The notes beneath the pieces were generated by a model that saw only the letters and a list, made by a program, of their open reading frames with translations, made no database searches and had not been told where the DNA came from. 64,000 bases of DNA, taken from contig CM057228.1 in the NCBI GenBank assembly GCA_029891385.1, positions 80,030,964 to 80,094,963 of the forward strand. Reading direction: 5' to 3'. Origin of the DNA: Erythroxylum novogranatense (lineage: Eukaryota > Streptophyta > Magnoliopsida > Malpighiales > Erythroxylaceae). This document shows, piece after piece, positions 23,339-36,850 of this stretch (position 1 is the first letter of the stretch; each line of letters begins with the position of its first letter). The position numbers were made by a program, and so were the translations under genes.

Positions 23339-24045
23339 TATATGTAGTATATCAAATCAATCAATATTTAAACACATATCATGATTATTGATTAATATTT
23401 AAAAACAAAATAAAATAAAACCATATAAAACATAAATTAAACTATTAGAAATAAATTAGAGTACTATCTAAGGCGTGAAATCAAGATGTAATAAGCATTT
23501 AGATAAGAGATCTTCTAGTATCATTTTTGTATTCATTATCCAATTTATTGCAAAAAATTATATAATTTGAACCGACAAATTTTTTTAAGGTAATGAATTG
23601 CTCTTAGTCAAGTTTCAACTACCTATTCTTGGATCAATTAACCAGCATCCCTATTAGATTAAGATTTAAAAGAATGCATTAAGATATGAAATTTTTCATG
23701 AAATGCTTAAATTTAACACTAAAAGATTTTTATAAGTATCTAGTATCCTATTCAACTCTCAATATCTAAGTCACGATCCATATGTATGGTCATTTGAATT
23801 AACCATATGTAAACTAAAATTTATGTTTATTTTATCTTACGATAAATTAAATTAATAATACTAAAATTCTCAAACATAAAAATTAAATAAAAGCAATCTT
23901 TAAAAAGATAATAACTAAGATTCCTTCTTATTTGGACATAAGAATAATTAGACCATCATCATATTGTTTACCTTAAAAATACACATTCAACATAACAAAT
24001 TTACTTAGTATTTTGCTATATTTTATGCTTAAATTACATTAGTTT
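23339..24045. other. AT-rich DNA, no gene seen
   Basis: Very AT-rich sequence lies between LTR F and element A. It has no long frame, recognisable domain or clear repeat boundary. It ends with AGTTT (24041-24045), the left target-site duplication of element A. Confidence 0.6.
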
Positions 24046-24990
24046 TGTAACATCCCGTCACCGATGGAAATGTTATATTGGTAAATTGACACGGGTTAGG
24101 ACTGCACCGCACATTCTCGACTGAACATTTATTTGGCCTCTAATTTTAGAGGTCAAGAGTCAATTGGTACATGCACATATAGGTACATACATTCATGACA
24201 TTTTCCCAGCACTTGATTGTGATACTGATAGGAATTGTGAAATGGAGAGATAATTAGATTTGGTCATGATTTAATGAGAATTGTGGAATGATTGGGTTTA
24301 AAAATTTAAAAAGGAATGGTATAGAGTAATTGCCTAGTGATATTGACTTTTTGGAAATTTTCTGGAAAATTTGGGAGAAAAATGCAGACCGGAAATTCTC
24401 AAATGTGGATGATTAACTGTTTAAACACTGGAATAATTGTCCAATGGCTATGGAAATTTAGAAAATATGATTTTAGGAGTTTAATGTGTCCAGCCGTTGA
24501 AATTTGGAAACGAATTGGACTGGAAATAAATTGAAAAGAAAATGAGATCTAAATGTTTGGTGAGGAAAAAGATGAGAAGTTTAGGTGATTAACCTTTAAA
24601 ATGCTTAAGGTTATAAGAGGAGAAGAAAGGAAAGCCTCTCTTCGTAGGGCACGATCGTTCCTCCTTCTCCTTGAATGATTTCCGATTCTCCTTCTAAATC
24701 CATGCTCGTTCCTTCTTTGTGGGTGAAAATTTATTTGAAACCCCAAGGAAGATGAAGTTTTGCGTGCATATGGGAGGTTCACCGAACCGTGGGTGTAGAG
24801 AAAGGGAAAAGAGTTGGAGAAATTTTGAGGATTTGACGATTTAAGCGTGATTGGTAAGTTTCATGGCTTTAATATTGTTATTTAGTGAGTTTAATGCATT
24901 TATTGTGGTTAAATGTGAAAGATTGGGGTAGTTGGTTGAATTATTACTGTGTTTTGAGAGAGAAAAGAGGGAGAAACTCGCCGGAGAAGA

Positions 24991-25215
24991 CGACTGGAAG
25001 GCCGCACGTCGCGGCGTGCCTGCGACGCGACGCGACGCGACGCGATGAGAAAATTGTGTTCTCGCCGTGGCGCGAGCGAAGGCCTCGTCGCGACGAGCTT
25101 ACTGAAGCACGTCGCGGCGAGCCTCCCAACCTTCCACGTCGTGGCGAGCTATCCTTGTCGCCGCGGCGAGCGCCCCTTGTCGCCGCGACGAACGTCCTCA
25201 CGTCGCGGCGAGGCT
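24991..25215. repeat. CGTCGCGGCGAG-type island in the 5' LTR of A
   Basis: This is a block of overlapping inverted words (CGTCGCGGCG, TCGCCGCGGCGA, CGTCGCGACGAG) with a run of GACGC units near 25022-25044. It is very GC- and CpG-rich inside an AT-rich LTR. The apparent 113-aa and 85-aa frames across it are by-products of the repeats. Confidence 0.8.
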
Positions 25216-26365
25216 GTTTTTCCTGAATGAATATAGTTTGGTTTTAGGGGCATAACTTTTGGTGTAGACCTCCAATTTGGATGATTTTTGATTCGTTATG
25301 ATTTAGAGAAAGAGATCTACAATTGAGAATGTTAAGAACTGAGCATAAAGGATGAATTCGATCTAGAGAATAGTGATATTGATTTTTGAGGTAATACCCT
25401 AGCGAGTATGATTAGATAAATTGACTGAATATTAGAAATGAAATTGATGGAGTTCCATAAGATATTATTGATTTGGAAGTGAGTTATTATGGAGCAATTA
25501 AGTGGAAAGTTTGAATTTGACAAAAGAAAGTGGAAAATGGGAAATAGTACCGGGAAAGTCATGAATAGGCATAGTGCATCTTTTGTTCAAGGCATGTGCC
25601 TCATCGAATTATTTTGATTGTGCATTTAATGATGAAAATTATTTGATTGTGATAGAAGCTCCGATGGATCGATATTCCACGGGCATTGCTGAGACTTCCA
25701 GGCAGGTAGCTCGGAAGTTCAGGTGAGTAACCTAGTTAGTTCCTCAATCCTTGATTGTCAAATGTTCTGTGAATATGTGAATTATTGGTGAGATGTGATC
25801 TCTTGCAACTATGAATTGGTATGCAGAATTGTGAATAATCTATCTGAATTTGATAAATAGAGTTGATTGACATATGTCATTGTGCAATTGTGAACGCATG
25901 CTAGGCATGATCGGAAAAGGGAAATTATATGCCTGTTTCCAATAAATTGTTTCTGATTGCATGGGATAAATGAATTCCATAATTGATTGATTAATGATGG
26001 TTGTGACTGGAGCTGCTACTGAGAGCTACAAGCTCAATCACTGAAACGAAGAGCCTTGAACTCAAAAAGGGACTAGTGCATACCCAGAGGGCTCTCCTAT
26101 CCCTACTGATGCGCGGAAAGTAGTGCATACCCTGAGGGCTCTCCTACTTCCTAAGGCGCGATTACTGTTACTGAACCGAGCTTTGAGCTCGAGGGGAGTT
26201 AGTGCATACCCAGATGGCTCTCCTACTCCCTAGGCGTGTTTGAATTACATTAACATTAAGCGCTCGATCCAACTTCGAATAAAGAAGGAATAATAATGGG
26301 AAATGGAACATTGAATTGTCTACTAACTGTAAATGGAAATTGGGATAGGTGCATTACATACATGA

Positions 26366-29300
26366 TGTTGGATCCCGTTTCCGAGGCTCAACTGCTTAAA
26401 CACTTAATACGCTTTCATTGCTTAAACTGAACATGATCTCTCATAACCACTTTTGAAACGGAATGAAAAATCGACAGCCAAAGCGAATGAAACGAATCAA
26501 ATGCGAAGCTAATGGAATCGAAATACAAATGTGAAATCGAATATCGAATAAGTCGAATCCGAAATGGAACGAAAACAATGAATCGGATCACATCAGATAC
26601 CAAATGAATTCCAATGCAATTAGAAAGTCAACTTGAAATCAAAGCATACAGACGGTAGTTTCAAAACTGAATTTCAAATACCGACATCCGAAATGTAAAC
26701 ATAGAAAACTTGCCGCGTTGGAAACCCTTATGACTTGACCTAACCGAAAGTCGAAGTACACTTTTTTTTTAATTCATTTCTTTCATCATTTAATCCATCT
26801 TATTTAAGAATAAGCAAATAATTTCCTTCTTTGGGAGACTTATCCTTCAACTCATACTAATCTCACATTACTAGATTCTTCTTATTCATCATAGTCTTAT
26901 TCTTTACCATAACAAACTCATACTCATGTCTATCAATCCATAAATCCATATACGTCTTCACTTATCCCTATAAATCATATAAAAATCCGGCAGCATAACG
27001 GCTGCACATAAACAAAACCCAAACCTGCAAATAACTTGAATACACTTCTATATATATCCAGACAATTACACATACTTCATGATCCACCGGACCCTCCATC
27101 CGGGATCTCAGCAGAAACGCAAACCTAAATTCTAAACCACTTCAAGTCATTTCTATAACAATTCATATTTCATCATCAACACAATCATCCATATCCACAT
27201 AAATATATCCTAATTTCATTCATAACTCAATCCAATTAATATACAAAACCCAAATAGCACAATTCAAAACTATACACATTTCCAATTCCATGATTCACGT
27301 TCTTACACAATTGCATAATCCCAAAATGCATTATAAACTAACTGCTTACAATATTCTAATGGAATTTCAAGCCATACCTCAATCCTAATACTCATATACC
27401 AAAAGTACACAATTTACAAACACAGGCACAAATACTGATGTCTTGACGTCTTTCATCCAATCTCCTGCTCGAATACCTAGAGATGGGGATGAAAAGGGGG
27501 GGGGGGTGAGCTCGAAAGCTCGTGGATAATATGTTTATTAAACAAATGATAAGCAAAAGTATTTTCAAACTTTATTTTCCATTGATCGAAAACAGTGAGG
27601 GTTTACTTCTCAAAAACTTCTCAACTTCAGAATCTTTCATAAACATTTACAAAAAAAACTTTACAAAACTCTCATAGTTGAAAAATCCAAATTCTCTTTT
27701 TGTCAAACTTTTAAACCATTGCACCCATGAATTGCATTACATACAAATGCAGCACATTTTAAACAAAGTAAAAGCACTTAACACATTAAACAAATCAACG
27801 GTTTGGGTCGGTCCTTAAAACATGACGTACTGCACATTCCCGCAGAGCGGTCCTGTGCAGCCGTGAAACACATGGGGAGTCCGAAGACGAAGCTCCTATG
27901 CCACTAGCGGGCAGCCGGGAGAAGGCTTTAAAAGAGACCAAGTAATCGACTCCACATGAAGGACCTAACCAAACCCATGTAACACGTATTCATGCTTGAA
28001 AATTTCATATTGCCCGAAGGCACATTTCGTAAATTCAACTTTTCATATAATGTCGTATTCAACACATTTACATTCACAAATTTTCATATATACATATAAC
28101 AATGCAAACATATTCTCAAAAATCGATCAATTTCGTCAATAACCACAATTCACATATTGAAACTCAAACAATCAACATAAAAATTCAATCATCATGCTCT
28201 TTTCATCAAAATCCTGCAAATACTTTGAAAACAGTTAATTTAATCCTTTCGTTTGAAAGTCCGAAACAGTTCTTGATTCATTCGGAAAACAATGAAACCA
28301 ATCTTTCATAAATCATCCCAAAAGTCAATTTAGTCAACTCATTTAAAAACAATAGCTTAACAAACCAACATTATTAATTAACTTATAATTTGCAAAATAA
28401 ATATGTTACCCACCTCTTATCCATGCCATAAGCTTGCTCCAATCCTCAATTTGATCTTTACTTCTCTCTCTCTTCCAACTTATAATCACCTAAGCCATAA
28501 TCAACCCAAATCCAATATCATAACCATCATAATTCTCAAAATTGTTTACATAAACATCAAACCCATACTAAATTCATGATAGCTAAACCAAAAACTTCAA
28601 AATTCTCCAGCTCATACAATTGGGTATAACCCTTAATACTTCTCATTCATAATCAACCATTACTTAAGGCCTAAACATCAAAATTGAGCTTATAACTAAC
28701 AAACCCACACCCATTTCAAGTAATCTAAACCAGAAATTTACTTAAAACTCAAAGATCAACATTTAACTCTTACCTTTTCTTTCTCTATTTTCGACATAGC
28801 TTAGCTCCAAATGAAGCTCTCTTCATCCTCCACATTTTTCCCTTCTTGAACATCTTGAAAATCTTTCTTGAAGACCTTGAAAACATCAGCCCTAGCTCTT
28901 CTCTCCTTCTTTTCCACGAAATCACCTTTTCTTTCTCCTTTTCTCTTTCTTTTCTTCCTCTTCTTTTAACATTTTCGTGACTTGCTTCTAGAACCCACGA
29001 CCCCTAATCCTTTTAATACATGCCATTTCATTAAAATGGGTGTCAAAGACCCAAATTCCCTGCCTCATATGCCTTTAAACTTTACTCCTTAAGTTGTCTT
29101 CCAGAAATGCCCCTGAATGTTTCTTCAAGTTATGCTCACTTTTGGACAAATATTCTCACATCTAAATGAAGGAATTTGCTAAAACTTCCTTCTAGATAAT
29201 TGTTCCTCTATGTCTTAATTTCATAAAGCCTCAAGATTCATTCAATTCGGAGCACTACATCAAGAGTTATAGCCTAAACATGTCGGACATATCATTTGCT

Positions 29301-30943
29301 AACACATTTTCTAGCAATTCACTTCCTTCCACACATAAACATTCTTAAAGGCTAACTTAAAATTTGGTTCCTTCATAACAATTGTAGCCCCATGTCTTAA
29401 CTTTATTATGCCTTAAACATCGCTTCAATCGGATCTCTACAGATCCCAAAATTCGCAAAGTACTGAACTATGTTCATAAAATTTTCTGTCTCACTTTGAT
29501 TCAAATACTCTTGCCTAAAAAAAATCCCTAAAACTCATAATTTTCCATTAATATGAAATTTAGTATCTTAGGAATCCAACGCTTCGAGAACCAAGTCATT
29601 CGGATGTTGGACGGAAAAGATATAAGCAAATGATTTGACAGAGTCGGATGGGAAAGGAAATTTAGCAAGATCGGAATGAGACAACTCATTTTGATCTTCA
29701 TATGATTCAATCAAACTTTTTCAATTTGATTCCAATTGATGCAAAATTTCATGGAGATAAGGAAACATGTGTTAGGAATTCAATGCTTCAAGAATCGCCT
29801 CAATCTGAGGTCAGATGAGTGAGTTATGATCAAAACAACTCAACATGTTCAAAACAGAAATCAATTTGAAACTCTTTTGGCGCAAATGCCATAACTTTCT
29901 CTACAGATATCCAAATGCCTTCGTTCTAGTTCCATTGGAAAGATAACATCAAGATCTACAACTCGTATTATAGGACTCGAAGCGATATTCGGCCTCAAAA
30001 CTGGTCAAAATCACAATTTTCACAAGGTGACCCGTAGATGTCCGTTAAACGGACACGCACGTCCAAAACGATACCAAACCATCCGAGAAAGTCCGTTAAA
30101 CGGACATACATGTCCGCCTAATGGACATGAGCAAGGGGAGGGGTCCTTTTGACCCGAGGCTGTCCGTTAAACGGACTTCCATGTCCGTTTAATGGACATG
30201 CAATTTTCAAAAACTCTTCAACCTTTTTCCAATGCTTCTCACATTCAAACTACCATCACATACATTTAAAATCTTCACATATTTACTCATTCATAGGATT
30301 AAACACTTCGGAACACTTCAAGCAACAACTTCAATTCATGAAATCCTCAAATTTCAACTAAATTGGTTCATCAAAACCTCAAAATTCAAACATTCATCAA
30401 AGCTGTCACAAAACATAAATCTTTATATAACATCTTAACTTGTATCAACTATAATTCTTAACTCTGATCTCGAAAACATGCATAATTGATCTCCTTGGAA
30501 AGATAAAAGAGCAAGCTACTACTTCAAAGAAGGCAAATTTGGCCAATTATATGTCAATTATTCCCTAATTTCCCTTAAATCAACATACACATTTCTATCC
30601 ACATGCAAAACTTATCATTCTTGCCAACTTCATTTCTTCTATTTTAATCTCATTCAACCAATTAATTTTGACATTGTAATCAATCCAATACTCAACCTCA
30701 ATCCAAAAGATTGCTTACATTTAAATCATATCTTGTCATTCACCAAGATCCTCTCTTGCCTTTTTCTAATATCTCACTTATATAACATAACCATGATTCA
30801 TGCTTAAGGTTTTTCAGCTCATCAACCATGCATAAAATCACATTCTAATATCATATTCATCTATAACATAATTTACACACAAAACACTCATTTGATCTCA
30901 TTTATTATTTCTAGATTTTTGCTTCAAGGTTCGGGGTCCAACA
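26366..30943 (-). mobile_element. Element C: 4.6-kb solo LTR nested in the 5' LTR of A
   Basis: The termini are TGTTGGATCCC and GGGGTCCAACA. The direct duplication CATGA flanks it exactly (26361-26365, 30944-30948), and the intact target is present in the other LTR of A near 47641-47652. Orientation is taken as minus because GAGCTTTCGAGCTCACCC (minus, about 27525-27505) matches the LTR 3'-side module of A and B. No second LTR copy, primer site or coding domain is seen, so it reads as a solo LTR. It includes a GTCCGTTAAACGGAC palindrome cluster and a G-run at 27497-27507. Confidence 0.75.
30020..30200. repeat. GTCCGTTAAACGGAC palindrome cluster in solo LTR C
   Basis: Three copies of TGTCCGTTAAACGGAC or close variants (near 30038, 30090 and 30160) alternate with ATGTCCGYYTAATGGACAT variants (near 30110 and 30180). 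Each is self-complementary over 14-18 bp. Confidence 0.8.
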
Positions 30944-31397
30944 CATGATATGATTGAATGTGAATTGCGTGAAAGGCGAAACGCCTTATAATTGTGAACT
31001 GATTGTAAATGCATGAATTGAGTGAACCATCGATGATGGTTTCTCATTGAGTTCACAAACTCACCCAACATTGCAATTATTTTTCAGGAAATTGACGAGT
31101 ACCCCGTTAGACAAACGGGAGTATGATTACTGCAAGAAAGTCAGAGTATGAAGTCGGGATCAGTCTCACGTCTGCATTTGAGTCATTCTAATTTATGTGT
31201 AAATTTGTATTTCCGCAAAATTGTACTGATATTGTATTGGGCCTAATTTGGCTATGATTATATGTATATGAACTGATTTGAGTACTGAAATAGTATTTGA
31301 ATTGTTTTGACTGCTCTAGCATACCACCCTCGCGGGTCACGGGCTCGGATATCACCGTCGCTGACGGGTTCGGGTCTCACGGGAGTGGGGTGCTACA

Positions 31398-34300
31398 TTT
31401 GTAGTATCAGAGCCCAGAAGTACAATCTTACATGGGCATTCTGAAAAATGTGTCAAGTTACATGCATCTAAGTCATGTCACAGCAGACAGTGACAACTGA
31501 TCCCCACTCTGGTATATGAGTCACATGCATGAGCATGTATCAGTCGTTTAAGCGGTTAGAAATCGTGAGGAAGAGTGTGATAAAAGGAAGTTGTAGATAT
31601 TGAGAAATCGGAAAAAGGTGTATGGTTTGATTTGACAAATGAGCATTTAATGTATTGATATTGGTGAATATATTATGAAAGATAACATTAGAGTTATACT
31701 GGGTATATCCTTGAATGTGGGATAGAAATGAAGTTATAATTGTGGATTGATAGAGGAAAATAGAGATATGATAGAAATGGTAAGATTGCAAGTGTATTAA
31801 GTGGATGAAAATAAAATGTTCTAGGACATAGAGAAGTTGCAATTGGGATTGATTATCGTGATGAGAGTTATGAAAAATGATTTATGACTGTGAATTAAGT
31901 ATATTAGCGAGAAATCAAGAGTGATTGTGTATCTATGATATTGATTTGAATGTGAAAATACATGGGTATGATGTAAGAATGAAAAGATTGAAAGGTAAGA
32001 CAATGATACTGATAAATGAAACAGTTGTTCAGGTTTTGTTCAGGTTTAGTTGATTTGTCTAAGTAAATGTACACCTAATTGTGGGAGCCCCATGGCAAGT
32101 GAAAATATTAAGCTTAATTGTCTCATAATTGTGGAGATGGCATGGGAAGCAATTAGTGAATTAAGGGATGATCGTATCGTTGAAAGTTTAATATGAGTTA
32201 GAATAAGAAGTGAAAGTGAAAGTGCTTATGATGACCATTGGGAAGGAAGTGAAATTGTTAATGATGTTAGCATGGGTAATGAGCTTAAGGGAATAAAAGA
32301 GGGACATAAGTATAGCAAAATCTCCATGATCGAGAACTGGTACTAAAAAGAGAAAGGTTATCCAGAATTAAATAGGATTAAAGTGTTCTTAGTAGTATAA
32401 GCTACTAATGGGTAAATTGATGTAAATGCATTTTCGATAAGATGTGAGGATTTTAGCGATGTATGCCAAGATATTAGAGTAAATGAAATTGTTTAAGTGC
32501 CTACTGAGCCTCGTTACAAGGGATGTTACGATCTTGTAAGTCCCGCCCGAATCGCTCTTATTGAGATATTATCACTAATTGAAATTGACCTTCTTGAGGT
32601 AATAAGAATGACTAATATTTGGTGCTAAAAATAGACCAGTATTAATGATTGATAAGGTTTAGTTTATTTGACGAATTGATTTGAGAGAAATCATTGAAGA
32701 GAAAATCTGAAAAGAAATAAAAGTGAATTCTGGAGTCCTAATCCTAGCGGAGACTCAAGTGTAAGAGATAAAGTATGCTACTGAAAAAGTGTATAATGTG
32801 ATGATGAGATGAATCCAATGATGTAAAAGACTTACTGAACATTAAAGAAAATATTAATTATGAATATGAGGAGAAAATAGGTTCGTGTATGGTTTGTGTA
32901 ATTGTGTTCTAAAATCACGAAATTGATATGATGAATGTGTTATCAACCCAAGTTTGTAAAACGGCAAATAAATTGGGTTATGTGGAGAAATTAGGGTAAA
33001 AGAACATGCGTCAGAATATGTTGTGATGAAATTGAGAAAGTTATGAGAAAACTATTCCTCATTAGAGGCATTCGATATTTGGAGAATTATACAAATTGAT
33101 CATGGGTATAAGAAGTTTATTATGTTATTGAAGAGTAAAGTGTTTCAATTGTGTTTAGATTAGATGGTGACTTCGATGATCGATGATCAATTAAATGCAT
33201 TTAAAAAGTGAAGATGATAAATTAGCACATTGAGGAAATTTATATTATGTAAGTTTCATAAGAGTGAATCTTAGCTTGATCGAATAAATTGGTGGATGAA
33301 ATAGTATTGGACATGGTACTTTGGAAAACTTAATGACGAGGGATGTTAATAAAATGTGAAATTTGTAAGGAACATATATATGGGATTTGGAGTTATTTAG
33401 ATGTTATATATTGTATGTATCCGAAATTGTTAAAGGTTTGAGGAAAAGCGTATGAGTCACATGATTGATGAGTGTAAAAGGAGACATTTGGGGAAATTTC
33501 AAATTAAGTATTGATAGTATCGCTTTAAATTGAAGATTTTGCAATATATCTGAAGTGTCGATAAAGGTTATGATGCAATCTGTTGATATAGTGTAAAATG
33601 ATTTTATGTACCTAAGGACAAATATAGTTTCATGGGTTGTATTGTGATTGATGAGGTGAAATTTATTGTACTGAGTATTGCTTTTAAAGGTTTGGAGACA
33701 ATAACTGTACAGGAACATTTATGGATAAACAAATCGATAATAATTGAGATACTTCGAGGAATTGAAACTGACTCCAATTATTGAGGAAAGTAATATGTAT
33801 AGTTCGATTAAGAAGTATGGGTTTTACCTACTAAAGAAACTGTTAGAGAAATTGCAAGAAAATGATCCGAGCCTGATGTTTTAGTAAGAATATAACGAAA
33901 GAGGAATAGATGGTTTAGAATGAAAAGTCGAATGATTATAAGTGTGAATAACCAACAGCCTTGACTATTGGAGACAAATGTAAAACTGATATGTTTGGAG
34001 TTCATAGGGACATGAAATTGATGTATAGTCTAGATTGATTTAGCTATATCAATTGTTATATTGGTAGCACCATTTGAATAATGTATAAGGTTGACAAGTG
34101 AAATGAATCTGTAATGGGGATTAAGCAATCCAAGATAATGACAATGAGATGAGTTGATTATTATTGGGGTTATGGAATCTTATGAGATTAGTGTTTTAAC
34201 ATTAAAGAGATGTAATTGAATAAGCGATGAATGAAATGCTTCAAAGTGTGTCGCCTCGGTCAAGATACACTTCGATAGAGATAAATGGTTATATAGAGGT

Positions 34301-34651
34301 CTTCATGTGACTGTGGTGTAATTAGAACTATCGATTGGAAATTCAGAGAAAGATGATTCGGATTTAAAGAGTTACTTGGACAGGAGTAGGAAATATGGTT
34401 ATGATCCGATATATGTGATATTGATATTGAAAGTGACTATTTGCGGGTAATCTTGAGGAAACAATAAGGCAGTGTAGAGTGTGAGAAAGGTGAACGGTTA
34501 ATTGATTATATTGATTTTGGTCAATTGGCAGAAATTATTCGTATAGTGAAATAAGTGAAAAACAGAATTGAACAAAACAATCTTTCCCCTGCCTTCCTGA
34601 TCGATCGTATATGAAATTTCGAGGACGAAATTTTTGTTAGGAGGGGAGAAT
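31398..34651 (+). other. Non-coding interior of element A
   Basis: This 3.25 kb holds only frames of about 100 codons or less, with no gag, protease, RT or integrase motif on either strand. The extreme 3' end still encodes a trace of the usual gypsy pol terminus (EISRTKFLL-like, 34614-34640) just before the polypurine tract. That supports descent from a coding gypsy element whose interior was lost or replaced. Confidence 0.7.
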
Positions 34652-36439
34652 TGTAACATCCCGTCACCGATGGAAAGGTTATATTGGTAAATTGAGACGG
34701 GTTAGGACTGCACCGCACATTCTCGATTGAGCATTTATTTGGCATCTAATTTTAGAGGTCAAGAGTCAATTGGTACATGCACATATAGGTACATACATTC
34801 ATGACATTTTCCCGGCACTTGATTGTGATACTGATGGGAATTGTGAAATGGAGAGATAATTAGATTTGGTCATGATTTAATGAGAATTGTGGAATGATTG
34901 GGTTTAAAAATTTGAAAAGGAATGGTATAGAGTAATTGCCTAGTGATATTGACTTTTCGGAAATTTTCTGGAAAATTAGAGAGAAAAAGTCTGGACCGGA
35001 AATTCTCCAAGTAACGGACTAATTAATTGTTTAAACACTGGAATAATTGTCCAATGGCTATGGAAATTTAGAAAATATGATTTTAGGAGTTTAAGGTGTC
35101 CAGCCGTTGAAATTTGGAAACGAATTGGACTGGAAATAAATTGAAAAGAAAATGAGATCTAAATGTTTGGTGAGGAAAAAGATGAGAAGTTTAAGTGATT
35201 AACCTTTAAAATGCTTAAGGTTACAAGAGGAGAAGAAAGGAAAGCCTCTCTTCGTAGGGCACGATCGTTCCTCCTTCTCCTTGGATGATTTCTGATTCTC
35301 CTTCTAAATCCATGCTCGTTCCTTCTTTGTGGGTGAAAATTTATTTGAAACCCCAAGGAAGATGAAGTTTTGCGTGTGTAACATCCCGTTTTTGCGAGCA
35401 GGGGTATTTTGGTGATTATGGGTTAGACTGATAGACTGCACTGTATTCACTGATTGAATATGTTATTGGCCTCTAATTATAGAGGAATTGATTTCTTACA
35501 TATGCATTTATTTATAGTACATGCATTCATGATTTTCCGGCATTTCAATTGTGACTAGGCGATTGGATTGTGAACCATTTGGTGTGGAATCGTGTTTAAT
35601 TGAGGAATTGAGTTATTGGGTTCAGTGAATGATTTAGAGTAGTTTATGAGTGACTGGTAATTTATAGTGACTTATAGGAAATTTCAGAAATTAGAGATAA
35701 TGCGGACGGGAAATTTTAGAGTGATGATTAAATGACCATATAATCTTTGGAAGAATGGTCTTAGGGCAATGGAAAATAATTATGTTGAGCCATTGAAATT
35801 TAGAGATTGGAATCTGGACTGATATAGAGACCCAGGTCTATAAATAGTTAGGGTTTAGCAATTTTGGGAAAAAAATCGAAGAAGGCATTGGCGAGTTCTC
35901 CTCTTCCCCTCTACGGCATTCTTGAGTTCCTCCCATTGGTGAGGGTTTCTTGATTGTCTTTAATGGGTTCTCTTCATTGATGTTAGTCTAACATGTTATA
36001 ATGGTTGTTAAAGGTTGGAAGGTTTGATATTGGTAGATCGGAGGATTTGAAGGATTTCTAGGGTTTACGGCAATCTTGAGAGATTTGTGGATTTGAGCTT
36101 TGATTGGTAAGTTTTAATGAATTTTATGTTATTATTAATGGTTTCTACTGTTTTTATGGCATTTATTATGTTTGATTGGGTATTGGGAGTGTTTCTGGAT
36201 GGGTTTTGTTTTGGTGTTGTCGTGGCTGTGTAAAGGATCGAAGAGTGGATTTGTGGAAGTTTTGATGATTGTATATGTTAAGGTTTCCGATGATGAAATT
36301 GTTTGATTTAGGTGTATTGAATTGTTTGAGAGTTGTTGAAAGAGGAAAGATTGGAATTGGAGAGTTATAGAGTCGGAAAGATGGGAATACTGGACTGGTG
36401 TGTTTAAAAGATGTGTTGGGGAAGAAGGAGAGCTGTATG

Positions 36440-36850
36440 TGTAGATTGTAGCTCGGCATGCGGACGAGCAGAGTGTAGCTCGGCATGCGGACGAGCAGAG
36501 TGTAGCTCGGTATGCGGATTGATCGGTCATGCGAGCGACCGACCGACCAGCTGTGTATCGATCGGTCATGCGAGCGACCGAATCGACCAATTCTAACGTG
36601 TCGATCGGTCATGCGAGCAACCGACCGACCAGCTGCGTATCGATCGGTCATGCGAGCAACCGACCGACCAGCTGCGTATCGATCGGTCATGCGAGCAACC
36701 GACCGACGAGCTGCGTATCGATCGGTCATGCGAGCGACCGACCGACGAGCTGCGTATCGATCGGTCATGCGGGCGACCGAGCGACGAGCGATGTAGCTTC
36801 GGCCATGCGAGCGAGCGTGGGCGAGCGATCTGCGTAGCTCGTCGGTAGCG
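36440..36850. repeat. 39-bp tandem hairpin repeat in the 5' LTR of B
   Basis: About seven copies of a 39-bp unit contain ATCGATCGGTCATGCGAGC and ACCGACCGACCAGCTGCGT. Preceding them are AGCTCGGCATGCGGACGAGC repeats. CGGTC and GACCG within a unit can pair across a loop of about 10 nt. Because 39 is divisible by three, both strands stay open over hundreds of bases and show a 13-residue repeat (RSVARMTDRYAAG). Confidence 0.9.

Larger units (their letters stand above)
24046..31397 (+). repeat. 5' LTR of element A, interrupted by solo LTR C
   Basis: The LTR sequence runs 24046-26365, is interrupted by C, and resumes with the duplicated CATGA at 30944. It includes a GC-rich island (24991-25215), a short array of CCCAGAGGGCTCTCCTA words (about 26065-26235), the two-hairpin module (31023-31067) and the terminus GGGTGCTACA. 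Over the first 110 bp it differs from the 3' LTR by about five substitutions, so A is moderately old. Confidence 0.85.

Noticed and set aside
24885..25226. Arg-rich frames on both strands (also 46030-46455)
   Set aside because: They cover the GC-rich palindromic island of element A's LTR and change length between the two LTRs.
31398..34651. Search for an endogenous pararetrovirus or other viral insertion in the non-coding interior of A
   Set aside because: No movement protein, coat protein or RT motif is seen on either strand.
36440..36850. Regular repeats with spacer-like variation, considered as a CRISPR array
   Set aside because: Units are contiguous, without unique spacers, and sit in an LTR of a plant retrotransposon.
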